NCBI GenBank assembly: GCA_019614645.1
Contig: JABWDB010000009.1
Location: 3,639,501 to 3,703,500, forward strand
DNA from: Stratiolaelaps scimitus
Lineage: Eukaryota > Arthropoda > Arachnida > Mesostigmata > Laelapidae
Reading direction: 5' to 3'
DNA: 64,000 nt
This document shows positions 49,936-61,674 of the stretch, in pieces. Numbering within the stretch: position 1 is the first letter of the stretch; every line of letters starts with the position of its first letter. The position numbers and the translations under genes were made by a program. The notes under the pieces are model-generated. The model was not told the origin of the DNA. It worked only from the letters and a program-made list of their open reading frames with translations, and made no database searches.

Positions 49936-50575
49936 TATGTTTAGGCCGAGACAAAACATTCGAAATTATCCACAGATGTACTTGTGACGTAACATTTTCG
50001 TCTCTACAAACGTCAAAGTTAGCTGGCTAGAGGTAGGCCTTACTTACAGCGTTTGAAGTGGCAGATGCACACAAGGCGACACTGAATAGATCACGCTGAG
50101 TAGGTGCGCGCAAAATAGCTGACGCTTGTAAGAAACCAAGATCAACGTGTTGTGAATCCTCCGCACAGGTTGAGTTTAATTGCTCATATATTTGCTCATA
50201 TTTGCATTTAACAGCCATTGTTTTAATTCGGAAATGCTCAGCTTTGACAAGGACGCTAGCTTAGTAATTAGCAGATTTTCTCTTTATATTCCGGAGAGTA
50301 GGAGGTTTCTAGATGTAAACACACAGTTGTAAAGTGGGGGTGTCCTGGCACGATTTCGCTAGGTGTTTCGTTTATCTTCGTTAGACGTTATCTAATCATA
50401 TTTTCGATGTACTGTGTCGTCTTATCATACACACAAGTCTCTTAGATGCCTCGGAGAGGGGTCTATGAATGTGTTTTTCTTGTTGATTTTAAAAAACGTA
50501 TATGGGAACTCTCCTATATCCGTATGTTCGAATAACGTCACGTAATGGGCGTCCGTCTATCTCCCAGAAGTGCCT

Positions 50576-50759
50576 TCACTCGCTGAGCCGTCCAATGGCG
50601 AAACAAACTGCCAACGCAAATTTCTGTTTTCCGAACCCGTCCTCATCCTCAAACGAGGCGGGACACCTCTTTGAGTTGAAGATGGCCTCCGGACGGCACG
50701 CGGTCATGTCGATGGCGAAGGCCCGCCCACGCCTGTTCTGGCATTCGTTATTGTCCTCG
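50576..50759 (-). CDS. Terminal exon of an unidentified minus-strand gene, Cys-containing
   Basis: Minus strand: acceptor CCCTTCAG (or CAG eight bases earlier), then an open frame ending in TGA at 50578-50576. It encodes EDNNECQNRRGRAFAIDMTA, CRPEAIFNSKRCPASFEDED, GFGKQKFALAVCFAIGRLSE. Four Cys residues and charged composition suggest an extracellular or secreted domain, but the spacing fits no family I can name. Codon third positions are GC-rich, as in the verified exons. The + strand frame over the same bases is a weaker reading. Upstream exons may lie at 51.0-51.7 kb, where a weak exon-like frame ends at TGG|GTAACA (about 51492). Confidence 0.38.
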
Positions 50760-50922
50760 CTGAAGGGCTGATACTTGTGATACTTGCTCTATATATGATA
50801 GAATAAAGGACACGCAAATCTATGTGGAGTGTATCCGACATCTGACGAAAGGAGGCGGCTCCTTCCCCGTGTCTACATCTACTGTTCGGGTATTGACAGC
50901 AGGAGCAGACGAGAAATCGAGA

Positions 50923-50924
<2 letters not shown>

Positions 50925-50972
<48 letters not shown>

Positions 50973-51000
50973 ATATGTACATATGTATATAATATATTGT
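50925..51000. repeat. (AT)n / (GTAT)n microsatellite
   Basis: Pure AT to 50960, then mixed GTAT and ATAT units. Confidence 0.95.
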
Positions 51001-52388
51001 ATACTCACGTGTGAATGCTCTTTTTTCCACCACTACAGACGGTAGGTGGTGGTGCCTTCAGAACGGCCAGAAGTGGGCAGATGAAGTAGTCGACCGAAGC
51101 GAGAAATGCTCCACATCTTCGTTCGCTGTCCAGAGGAGGCCACCGCCAAACGAAATGGCCCTCAATAGCAGGCCCTCTCGCAGCGGCGCCCTCGTACCGG
51201 TCCTTCAATAGCAAGTGCCTCCCTGTAAAACGAAGAATTTGGATAGCGTAGCGGCCATATCGGTCCACGTTATATGCTGCAGGGAGACCTCAGAGTCAGT
51301 TGTGTCCGAGAAGGTTGTTTTCGTTGAAAGCATTTGCTAGCCCTTAGGTTGAGGTTGTGATGCAAACACGAGTTTCTCCCACGATGGCACTCGGCCTAGC
51401 CAAAGTGCTGCATATATGCGTAGAAGTGTTTGTTCGATTGACAGACTGAGCCAGCTGATCAGCACGCGGGGCTCATCGGGGGATGTGCATGTTACCCACG
51501 CGCTACTGCACGTCGGAGTTCCAGCATTCGATTTCGATTTTTTGTCTGTTGTGTCGGTGCTGTTTTTTGGAGCATCCGACATAAAGCTTCCCGTAACAAT
51601 AGGAAGGTGTCCTGTAACATGGCGGAGTGGCAATGTCGGCGTCTAGCGTTCGGGGGGACCAGGCTGGAAGCCGCGCTTTCCATAGACAAACTACGGAAAA
51701 CTATTTCCATAGCTTTCCAGAGACAAACTATCATTGCCTGATGGTCGGTTTCCCATAGCCATATAATATAATAATAGAATAATAATACTAATTAGATAAA
51801 ACCAGCAAATACTGAGGGAAGCCTTGTGAAAGACTAACGTCTATCTGATGAGAAATCATGCGCGTTGGGTTGACTGCCGGCTGTATTATCTGACAAAACT
51901 CGTCTACATGAGCAAATATCGTATATTGACGATGATCGCGACTGGATTTCTGTATCAAATCGATTGTTCGGAACATGCTGGCAGGGGTTGTTGAACTTTG
52001 ACCATTTAACGGCGTTCGCGTCGGGCAGCGACAATATTCCGCCAGAAAATCCTGAACGAATCGTCTTGGTCTTATGCTTGACGACAAGCATACTCGGATA
52101 CATATACAGGTTTGCGAACATGGGCTTCGCAGCAAAACGTTGAGGACTCACTGTGTTCCGAGGGTGTCTACTACGTTATTTTGTCGAGAGTAGGGAATCT
52201 TCTTCGAACGAACGTACATTTCAATCTCCATTGGAGTGGGCCGATCCAGTGCAGGGGGGTTGACATGGACGACAACACGTCGCCCGTGTCTACTGCTGGA
52301 ATCCATCTGCGGTACAATCTAGAAGCGCAGCTTACAAGCTGTGTAATCCATTTGAAATTTGTTTGCTTGTGTTTTTCAAGTGTAGTAC

Positions 52389-52535
52389 GAGTTAGAGATT
52401 CAGTTCTGGATGGAACAAGGCAGACTCGAGCTGGCGCCATCGAAGAGTGAGGCCATCCTCCTCATCGGTAGGAAGCGGTGTCCGAACATCAAGATCGTGC
52501 TGGCACGAGTTAACGAAGAAAGGATCCCCTTCACC
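52389..52535 (+). mobile_element. Degraded LINE (R1-like non-LTR retrotransposon) reverse transcriptase fragment
   Basis: The frame reads FWMEQGRLELAPSKSEAILL then IGRKRCPNIKIVLARVNEER. This matches the 'GL.LAPEKTEAVLL.GRK' block just after the YADD catalytic region of R1/LOA-type reverse transcriptases. The upstream catalytic core is absent (an in-frame stop at 52383), and similarity is lost after about 52535, so only a small remnant survives. No endonuclease or LTR is visible nearby. It is an inactive relic. Confidence 0.7.
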
Positions 52536-52976
52536 ATATGTAATCCAAGGGAATTTCGAGCTCGACGAGCAGTGAGATCCAAATGTCCCACTTGGGGTCG
52601 AACAAGTGGATTACAATAGAGAACTAGGGAAGATTTTGAGCAAAATCTTCTTTCCTGATTAGATTTTCTTGAATCGGATAATTCAGAGGGAAATCGTTGC
52701 CTGTGTCAACTTGCTTTCCATTTTCTTGATCTTGCTGTAGTATGGTCTCGGCAGACGGATGTGGGCATTTAACACTACGTGGCGCAGTAGATATAAAAAA
52801 TGAATAAAAAAAATAGTGTGTATTCCAATTGAGTGGTGATCTCTTGAAAAAGGCCGATAGTTTGCTAAAGTGCAATATAAATTACAAAGTACTTGTGAAA
52901 TACTAATAACAACAATCAATTTTGTAGAATTGGGCAGTAGGACCCTCTCCTGGCCGTTGCGTGCTGACGTGTATGT

Positions 52977-52980
<4 letters not shown>

Positions 52981-53016
<36 letters not shown>

Positions 53017-53048
53017 TGTATGTATATGTGCATATATATATATATATA
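52981..53048. repeat. (AT)n microsatellite, two blocks
   Basis: AT runs separated by GCACACTGTATGTATATGTG. Confidence 0.95.
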
Positions 53049-53695
53049 CCTGTTGCGCGAACTCGAAGATGGATGCAATTTCTCTAAATCTCAAACCCCA
53101 CCGCAAGCATCCGATGCCCGTCTGTGCGATTTGCCCATATTGTCCAACTGGATTGAACAACATCGAACAGGAGACTACTCTACCTGCAATTTGTATAACA
53201 CACCGATCAGAGATGAGCGCAACTTCTCAGTATGACTTACACATGAGAGAGAGAGAGAGAGTATGAGTTGCACACGGGGAAAGGGCTCGGTTGCTAAAGC
53301 GGGCGGAGAAAATGCCGGTCGCCAACTCACCGCAGTTTCTTCATCCCCATCAGCTACCTGGCATTGTTCTTGTAGGCAGGCCATTGAGCATCTATCGGCC
53401 GGCATCTTGCGTCCCCGCTTCCTTTGACAGCGAAAAGACGTGGTTCTCTGTCGACTCCTGCCTCCGTGCGACCGATGAGACTGGCAATCTTCTGCATAAG
53501 CACTCACGCACGCAGAGGCGTCCGTGCCTCGTATTTTTCTCAATTACGGGGCGCTGCCGACGCCACCACAGCGATCGTATCGGCGGCAGCACCAGCAGCA
53601 GCCGGTGTCCCATCCACGATGACACACATGCACCACCATACGGTGGTTTCAGTGGCAGCCAAGCAACGAGGATGCCTTGATGCCAACTTGCTTAC

Positions 53696-53768
53696 CATCA
53701 ACATCGCCCGCCTTGGGAGTCACGGCACCGTTGTCATCATCAAGCCACCGCGGTCGTCTACGATCCGC
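53696..53768 (-). CDS. Possible small internal exon, minus strand
   Basis: Minus strand: GAATGCAG acceptor, then ADRRRPRWLDDDNGAVTPKA GDVD in an open frame, leaving phase 1 at a strong donor GATG|GTAAGC (53695 downward). The acceptor has a poor pyrimidine tract. A + strand frame here is also open, so the strand is uncertain. Family not recognised. Confidence 0.22.
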
Positions 53769-54144
53769 CTGCATTCGAGCGGCGTGTGCGACTTTTGTTA
53801 CTAGTTTATGCAGAGGTGACTTTTCCCTATGAAAAATATCGCCAGCTCGCGGCGTCCCTACTGGTGGCAATATAACAGTAGTCCTAGTCTGCGGTAGGCA
53901 GGTAGTCGGGTAGGCGTTCGTTAGTGATGCCGTTGTGGCACTGACGCTGTACCCACTTGAACATTATTGTTGTTGTTGCTGCTGCTGCCCTGTCTCTGCC
54001 CATCTCTAACATCCCAGCTAAGTGTAGTCGGAAGAAGGCACAGGTGCGGGATGGCATGACGGCTAGTATAGATAGCCACCTAGCTACCTCGCTAGCTACC
54101 TTACGGTAACACGGCATGAACAACTCGAAAGCCATACACCTCAG

Positions 54145-54340
54145 TGCCGGTGTGCTCATCATTCGACCACCCTGCTCTCACTATTGTGAACCTCACGCCA
54201 ATGAGCGAACGCGTCGAGGAGCACAGTTACTATGGTGACCTCGTTATGCCCATGGTAGGCGGTGGCCGCCCCAAGGGTGGCATCTCAAGCGGCCGCGTCG
54301 AGATGCGCCATGTCAAGCTGCATGGCGCTGTTCGTCATAG
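54145..54340 (+). CDS. Probable internal exon of an unidentified + strand gene
   Basis: The acceptor ATACACCTCAG ends at 54144, and the donor CATAG|GTGAAC follows 54340. Entry is phase 1 and exit phase 2. The frame includes ALTIVNLTPMSERVEEHSYY, GDLVMPMVGGGRPKGGISSG and RVEMRHVKLHGAVRH, with strongly GC-biased third positions; all three minus frames contain stops. A Gly-rich turn followed by a basic segment suggests a cytoplasmic or linker region. No family recognised. The 5' end may be the CpG/CAA-rich block at 36.5-40.6 kb, but that is conjecture. Confidence 0.42.
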
Positions 54341-55985
54341 GTGAACGCCTGCGCCTGCGCTTGTAGCCACCGCTGGCCAACGATGATAGCAACTCGCGTC
54401 GCTGCGAGGTGATCGTATTAGAGTATTCGTGGTGTTGCGAACACCGTTGATGTTTTGGGGTGGAGGCTGTCGGGCCACCATAGTACCACTGCTGCTGATA
54501 TCGTCGTCGCCGGCAGTAAAAGGCCAGCGTACAGCCGTACCGGCGTAAGATAAAGAGAGAGGCGACGTAGGTGGTTGGACAGATAGAGAGAGAGAGAGCC
54601 TGGTGCACTATAAAGGAGGCCGATAGTTCGAGCCTGAGACGGAGACACTGTAAACAGAGGTGTACGCAACCCGACCCCATTTGTTCGCGGTAACGCGCCA
54701 TAGGAGTCACTGTAATGTGGAGCATGCCCTAAACGACACGGTTCATTGGGACGCGGCGAAGCTCGGTGCGAGAAGAAGGATGCGGGGGAGTTGTTATCTG
54801 TTCTATAATACAGGTTTTGTTGGTTAACTTAGAATAGTTAACTTACCCATCCCGTCGCGCTAAACTTACCTCATTTTAGTGATAAATTATCTTGAACGCC
54901 TATAAACGACATATGTATAATACCACGACGGGTGTCGGGTGCAATATAGCAGAGTGACTAACCACACCTGAAATGATTGATAGCGTTGCATCTTCGACTT
55001 CACCCGATGTGCTGGTATGACAGGTTGAATTAGCGCTGCGGTCGCTGAATGCTGTGGCGGCGAGAAATTGCTAATCAACCCGAACGACTGCAAGGTATAA
55101 GATGAGGACATTGGAGATAATGATGGGGCAGAAAGAAGTTGTTGTGTAGGTATATATATATATATATATATCAATATACATACATATATACGTATGTATA
55201 TATATATATATATACATATAGGGATATATACATAGCATATGTAGTCCCCACTAGGGACTACATCCGTATACATACGGATGTAGTCCCTTGTGGGGAACGT
55301 CGTGGACTAATAGAGGGATATAACAGCCCGACGAACGTTTTAAAAGGGGACATATGGTATGGGATCACACGGGGAATCTTCGGATTTCTTTATGATCTTC
55401 CTCTCTTCGTAGGTTCTTGCCAGGTGCGGCAGATTGAAAAACAAGCGAAGGTGAGCCCGACAGGTCCTCGTAATAATACCTGAAGGTTAACTGCTGAGAC
55501 CTGGATAATAGGGGAATAGTTAAGAATCAGCATATATATATATATATCATATATAAAGGTGAACTTGCGGAAACAAAATCGAGATAGACGGAGATAGCAT
55601 ATGGTTAAAAAGGTTTAAAGGTTTTTCGGGCTGACTCTCAGCCAACATTTACATGGTACTGCTTCAAACATTGCTTCGTTAGACGGACCCCTTGAAAATG
55701 TTGGTTGAAAATGAAAAAGCATATGGTTGTTGTTACACATTAACTTAATTGGATCAATTCGCAGGTTCTGCGAACTTCTCCATAAGTGGATAGAGCTATA
55801 AGAGACAATTAGATATCTAACGTCCAAAATTGTTCATTGCTTCTTAAAATGGCCCTTACTCGTATTACCCGCTAGTGGCTCCGCTATAAATTGCCACGTT
55901 GTGCGAAGTACCTCATCACCATTACGGCTTTCCGAACAGCTCGGCCATTAACGATTGATAACAATGATTATTTCCTGCAATTCAG
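54341..55985. other. Non-coding stretch, possibly intronic
   Basis: Contains a GA run near 54588-54598, TA tracts at about 55151-55216 and 55533-55546, and the inverted repeat at 55245-55296. No exon supported. Confidence 0.45.
55245..55296. repeat. 25-bp inverted repeat with nested palindrome
   Basis: Arms 55245-55269 and 55272-55296 are reverse complements with one mismatch and a 2-nt centre. The left arm itself lies in a shorter palindrome (TAGTCCC...GGGACTA). The structure sits directly beside TA repeats, which suggests a cruciform or foldback element. Confidence 0.85.
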
Positions 55986-56057
55986 ATGTGGCACAACGAG
56001 ATGGTGGCCGCTTACCACTCTGAGGGAAAGATCGGGTTCACAGCTGCGCAACTATAG
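55986..56057 (+). CDS. Possible short terminal exon, + strand
   Basis: A strong acceptor (TTTCCTGCAATTCAG, ending 55985) is followed in phase 0 by MWHNEMVAAYHSEGKIGFTA AQL and a TAG. The peptide is compact and protein-like, but only 23 codons long, and no polyadenylation signal is seen close by. It could be the end of the gene containing the exon at 54145, though intervening exons would be needed to correct the phase. Confidence 0.2.
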   Translation: MWHNEMVAAYHSEGKIGFTAAQL

Positions 56058-57822
56058 CATTATTTCCATGAGTTTCGAGTGGCTAACCTTCACTGAGAAG
56101 TTAGTTGGCCACGTTGACATTTGATTACGTGGGCAGTCTTGCACTTGAGTAACTTGCAACGATTGTGCGTATATACTGATCGCACAGGAGCTTCATCGCC
56201 TATTGTATACGGTAGCGTAACGCTAAGATTGCCAAGTCCTCGCCATCCGCCTTTAGACTCAATGTTTTCACGCCCTATATTATGACGTACTTGCACCGTA
56301 TATATTTAGGGTGAAACCAGGACTACGAGCAGACAAGGCCACATTCAGCTGGACGTTCACCTGGTGTCTTGCGTGTCAGTCAGTCGTTTCAAACGACATA
56401 GTATATACACGTGGCACGACTTGAAGCACCTGGATGCCTTATGGGCTTTGCTCCATGTGTGGCCGTCATTGAATCGCGATATGATCTATATCTCCAGCTT
56501 ACTTCCCCTACCGGTCGCTCGCACTCGGCCTATCTCTCACCCGCTCTTGCGGAGACTACAACCTTCACCGCTTCCTTTAACAGACTATTCGCTGATGTCT
56601 GCGTCCAACTAAGCGCCAACAGGAGATTCAACAGCTAGGGCGACCCCTGCAAGCTAAGGGCCACCTTGGCCACTGAGATGTCTGCATATGCGTATTGTGG
56701 GTGATGCACGCGTTTGTTAAAACAGGGCCGAGACCCTTGTCCCTCGAACACTCTCCCGTCTGCTCGCGAAGCCAGCAAGCTTCTCGGCTTCAGATAGATA
56801 GGTACATTGGCCGGGCCGCCTCATCGCCTCCATGGCTGGTCTCCGTCAAGGTCCCCTCGGGGCTATGACCCCCATGGACACGGTTCTCGCTTCGTGCAGT
56901 CGACGGGCCACATAATGAAGTCGTCCGTAACGATGTAGTTTCGTCAACGAATACACCTACAGACAGGCTGGTAGTAGACCCCTTCGTCGAAATCCGCAAC
57001 AGCAGCGGTGCGGGAGTGACATTAGCATTGACAGTGGTGGACAACGCAGCCCGTCCTACACGTACGTCGAGTCATAAGTGTGTACATGCCGCTATGGCTG
57101 GCTTTCGTTCACAAAGCATTCACTAAACGCGGGGCGGAGGCCCCTGCAGGCATCTAACAATATCACTCTGAGCATGGATCTACCCCGAAAATCAACCTCA
57201 AACGATGGCGGGCCGCGCTTTCGCTCCTGCGGACAGTGCAGCCAGCGATATCAGCGCAGAGCGGCTCCGTTTAAGTAGATCACAGGCGAGCAGGTTGGAT
57301 TTGCAGTTGATTACGTCTCTCGTAACCTGTAGACGACCTGTGACTCGGAGGTCAGTCAGGCAGCCAGCCGTACCTGCTGCTCTACGGCGAGAGAGGAGGC
57401 GAGAGAGGACCTTGCGAGTAGTTGACGCTTCATTTAGCAGTCAGCACGGCAAACAAGTCGCTGGACCATTCGGATGACCTCCAATCCAAGGTTCATACGG
57501 ACGAGAAATCCCGAGTCCGCTTCGACGGATGCCTACTCGATCGAAGAAAATCAGAGAAAAATGAACAAAAACAAGGGGGGGGGAATAGGAGGCTACCGCG
57601 AAGGTTGGAAATGTACAGGTCCAACGTTGCCCTTAACACGAAGTACAAAAAAGCGCCACTCTGTCACACACGTGTCTTGCCTTCAGCGGGAATTGGAGAG
57701 GAACCCTCGTTGGGTTGGAATCTATCCGATGGCAGCATTTTCCTTCAACGATTGTGCGGTGTTATAATCGCTATCACCAAATTGTGCCCTAACACGGAGT
57801 TTGAGAGCGCACCCATGCGTGC

Positions 57823-57824
<2 letters not shown>

Positions 57825-57859
<35 letters not shown>
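57825..57859. repeat. (AT)n microsatellite
   Basis: Pure AT run. Confidence 0.95.
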
Positions 57860-57860
<1 letters not shown>

Positions 57861-57889
57861 CGGCGTGGTGGCGTGCACGGTAAAGTCAA

Positions 57890-59460
57890 CTCGAGCTTTT
57901 AAATTGATGTGGTTGTATTTTTGACGAGCAATGGTCTACTTAGTAAGTAACGCGTCTTAGTAACGCAACGACTAAGCCGTTCTGAGCTTATATGTACAAG
58001 GCCTTCTGTAGCTTTCAAGATTCATAAATGCATTAATAAAATACAGCCGAGAAAAAATGTAACCTGTTGATTCATTTGGGAAATGCAGTGGACCGTTTGT
58101 CTCTCTGTTTGTTCCTCCTCGATATACTGTGTTCGTTTGTTTTAAGCGCTAACGATCAATTATCTACCATCGCATAAATTGCATATCTCAGGAGAAGGCC
58201 ACGCCATCTCGCTATAGCCATGCACAACTCTCGGTCCGCGCTTGACACCCTGATGACCGAAACACTGAACGAAGGACATACATATATCGTAGTCATATCG
58301 TACTGCTCAACAGCGAGTTTTTCAGGTACGGTGGAATAATTACCTATTGAATAATAGTAACTACCACGTCTAATGTAATCATGACGACCAGGTATAATTA
58401 CCTATTTAATTTCAAACAGTGCCCGTGTACAGTGACTTATGGCTTTCACCCCGCACCCACGCACATCAGCATGAAGAGAAATCAGGATATACAGAGATGT
58501 AGCGATCGATTACAGAGGGAACCTGTCGTCCGCACAACTCTTCCTCGTATGATTGAATAGTGATGGTTCGCTATATTGATTAAGCTTTATGAGATATTTT
58601 AGCCGTGTGTGCGTTACACTCCAGTCCCCTTCGGCCGGCCTAACGATTTGGCCCCGCTTTAAACGAACGTCTACAGCCTGAAGCGCACCACGGTGTGACA
58701 GTGTCGGCCACCGGCGGTCGTGTGTGGTAGTTGCGACGGGCCTGCTTTATATTAGCGATCGTCACGGGGTATCATATGTGACTCGCCATACATAGCCAGC
58801 CACTACAGCATTATTCCTCCCTCCCTCTATCTCAGTACCGACTCGAGGCTACTCGAATGACCATTTGACTCGGACGTGCGGAGAATCCTTGTAGGCTACT
58901 TTTTGCGCGAGCAGCCGTCACGTAGTGGCCGCTGTATCCGTACAACAACAGACTTCTTGAGGATATCCCCATTGTTTAGCGTTCGCTTATATTTGTCTCG
59001 CAATGCCGAACGTGTGGGCAGTGATCGAAGCGTTGAGCCCGACATTCTACTAATTGAAATTTAACCAACATCGCAAGCGCGCGAAGCGAGAAACACTCCG
59101 CGAGAATTCCTCGCGAATCTTCATGCTCCTCTCGACGGCGTCATGTTCAAACGTACGAGATGCAAAATAATCATGATACTCGCATTGACAAATCTGCGCC
59201 TTGCGTGAGATCCGCAAACATTTCCGGTTACCATTTGCTCGATAACAGCGACCGGATCAAAGTTAGCTTTCGTCAATGACTGCTGTGATATACCGCTATT
59301 CAATAAACGGTGGAATAGAATGAGATAGATGAGCGAGAAGGAGACACTGAGAGACAGAGAGATGAAAGAATTGAGCGCGTAAGCACGAAGTCATATGGCC
59401 GGCGGCTATACAAAACTCCCCTGACCCTGGGAGTTTCCCGACTCGTGTCGACGCGGCGCG
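57890..59460. other. Non-coding stretch
   Basis: No supported exon on either strand. Several AATAAA-like strings occur (for example near 58035), but no gene end can be tied to them. Confidence 0.45.
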
Positions 59461-59468
59461 GTAACTAG

Positions 59469-59729
59469 CGGTGCGTTTCGTTGAACTGCAACACTGAGTG
59501 GATACCGTACGGCGTACGCAGCTGCATGCTGTATGCTACTGATGCCCCTGCCGGTGCATGTAGTGTACACGAACATCCCACGGGGCGGGTCGCTGGAATA
59601 ACCCCATCGGGCTGTCTGGACGACGTTTCGTCGTTCGAGGGGACGCCGACGCCGTTGCCAGCCCCTGATAAGACCGCGCAGCCGTTCAGACTCGGCAAAC
59701 TCTATGAAGAGATATGGGTTGGCCAGTAG
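59469..59729 (+). CDS. Possible terminal exon with Cys-rich N-terminal half
   Basis: After GTAACTAG (acceptor-like, weak pyrimidine tract) the + frame reads CVSLNCNTEWIPYGVRSC, MLYATDAPAGACSVHEHPTG and CLDDVSSFEGTPTPLPAPDK, and ends EEIWVGQ before a TAG. Five Cys residues in the first ~53 residues suggest an extracellular module. The minus strand is also open and compositionally plausible, so the strand is not settled. Family not recognised. Confidence 0.22.
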   Translation, partial: RCVSLNCNTEWIPYGVRSCMLYATDAPAGACSVHEHPTGRVAGITPSGCLDDVSSFEGTPTPLPAPDKTAQPFRLGKLYEEIWVGQ

Positions 59730-60699
59730 AAAGCCAACGGATGAATTTGGCCGGGCGTTTGCTCTTGGTAGGTCTATGTCCGCACACCACTGGCGGAACC
59801 TCTCTGCACTTCGGCATCAATCCATCTGTGTCGGAGCGGTGTTTAGCATACTTGTTTGTTATATTTGCTGTGGTATTTGCTTGTCCCACTTAGCACGGCG
59901 TGCAGCACACCCTCTCTGCAATGATTCAACGTGTGTCGGGTGGTACACGCATCGTGTTCTCAATCGATTAGGTACGCACGTTTGTTCTCTTTAGCCTGTA
60001 CATGAGTATCAATGATTCGGATGCGACCGTGAGGCGAACTGTCCAAACGGTAGATGAATGGTGAACGTTGCAAGTCGTCATTGCAATTCGATATAAGCAC
60101 GTGAATGAACATGTTCAAACAAAATCACCATCGTGCGAAGGATTGTACAACGATGCATGACCCTTTAGTTGACCGATAGCGGCGTCACGGACCCTCAACA
60201 CAGACCGCATGTTGGTGGCGACGAGATAATAAGAAGCGTATCAATCGACCGGACCCAGAGCGTCCGCTCGCAATAAATCGAACACCACAAGAACGTACTT
60301 CTCGCGTATGCGCACCGCAAGGTTGACCTTGCAGAGACTATATGAGTGCTTTCCCGCGATAGCGGTTTCGAGCGCGGTCCGCCAAAAATTCCCATAATGT
60401 GATCTCAATCAAGTTCCCATCGAGCGAGTGAGGCGGCGGCGGCGTGCCCATACGCCTTACCATGGCAGTGAGTAGTAAAGCGGGGGTGCGAGGCTGCCGA
60501 CGGCTTTGCAGGCCTGCACAGGCTCCTGGAGGCCATACACCCGGAGTAGCCACGTTCATTTGGGGCAGGCTCCTTTAGCGCGCCCTTCGCTCACAACGAA
60601 GCTGGACTTGGGAAAACGAAATCCAGTTATAGTCTTCCAGGGTTGCCGGTTCCCATAGTTCAGCACAACCAGCAGCAGCAGCGCAGCGGCGCAGCCTAC

Positions 60700-60812
60700 C
60701 TGTACGACAGGGCGCGTGGGTTGAAAATCACAAAAAATGGCGCCCGACGACGAATCGAAGAGGGTGGAGCGAGTGAAACGAGCTTGATCGAATGGCTCGA
60801 TGAATCGGGCCA
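60700..60812 (-). CDS. Probable internal exon, minus strand, unidentified
   Basis: Minus strand: acceptor CTCACCTCAG, then 113 nt open (entry with 2 bases, exit phase 0) and a consensus donor TACAG|GTAGGC. It encodes ARFIEPFDQARFTRSTLFDS then SSGAIFCDFQPTRPVVQ. Both splice sites and frame agree. The complement also contains a perfect + strand donor (CTGAG|GTGAGT at 60818), with a + strand ATG (ATGGCGCCCGAC, about 60737) opening only a 16-codon frame. A + strand 5' exon is therefore an alternative. Confidence 0.33.
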
Positions 60813-61063
60813 CTGAGGTGAGTTGCGGCGATTTCAGCTCGAGCGTGAGTTTCGGCTGCTGTTCACGTCGTGGAAATCGACGTGTTGGACCATTATTGGA
60901 CAGGATGAAGCAAGCTGTCCAAATCTATGGCCACACACAAACACGAATGCAGTATCATTTGCGCTGCGAGCTATGGCGACGAAGCGTCGAGTTGGAGGGT
61001 CAGTGATGGAAAAGTGTCGCGAAACACGGTGAACATGAGGCAACTGTGTCGAGTAGCATAGCA

Positions 61064-61087
61064 GATATATATATATATATATATATA
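61064..61087. repeat. (AT)n microsatellite
   Basis: Short AT run. Confidence 0.95.
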
Positions 61088-61090
61088 AAT

Positions 61091-61321
61091 TTATATAAGG
61101 GCTAACGTGGTAACCCAGTCAGTCCGCTCACAGTCGGTGGCCTGTTTTGCGGACCATTGGCCAGGCCAACCAGGAACATTGGAATTACATAGCTTCTCCA
61201 TTATACGTAGTTGTACTCGACTGGCCAGCAAATAGGTCAGCCAACAGCAATAACAGGGCTTTAGTGCCGTAGTTATAATTAAGGCCATGGTCGTGAAATG
61301 AAAAAATAACAGCCGAAGCAA
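61091..61321 (-). CDS. Minus-strand membrane-like frame
   Basis: Reads LLFFHFTTMALIITTALKPC, YCCWLTYLLASRVQLRIMEK then LCNSNVPGWPGQ, with hydrophobic stretches followed by a basic amphipathic segment. Taken with the frame at 61874-61675, the texture resembles arthropod gustatory-receptor-type seven-helix proteins, but no diagnostic C-terminal motif is visible. Splice boundaries are unclear. Confidence 0.2.
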   Translation of the reverse strand: MLRLLFFHFTTMALIITTALKPCYCCWLTYLLASRVQLRIMEKLCNSNVPGWPGQWSAKQATDCERTDWVTTLALI

Positions 61322-61674
61322 CAGCTGGAGAGCTTCGCAGTGGCTTTATCTTGTTGGGTCTAATGGGTGTTTGCCACTACAGGACACACAACGTTGGGTT
61401 GCTTCAAACGACCGAAGAGGGAGAATCTGAGAGCACGATATGATTGAATATAATCATTATAATCTATGTTAACGCCAAACACCAGACCGCCAATCCGTTA
61501 CACCACAGTGTGATTGTTTTATAGCTTAACAACTCCACGACTGATGGGGAGCTGCTGTGGGCTGGAAGTTTTTCTTTTAACTGTATTACTTTTCTCGTAG
61601 ACAATCCTCGGTACCGTCCTGCAGCATTGTTTCAAGAACTTGCCAACGGAGGGGCTTATAAAGAACAGTAGTGT

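Noticed and set aside
51337..51734. Minus-strand helical frame with donor TGG|GTAACA, considered as an exon
   Set aside because: The acceptor is weak, and alternative frames on both strands are equally open; kept only as a possible upstream neighbour of 50576-50759.
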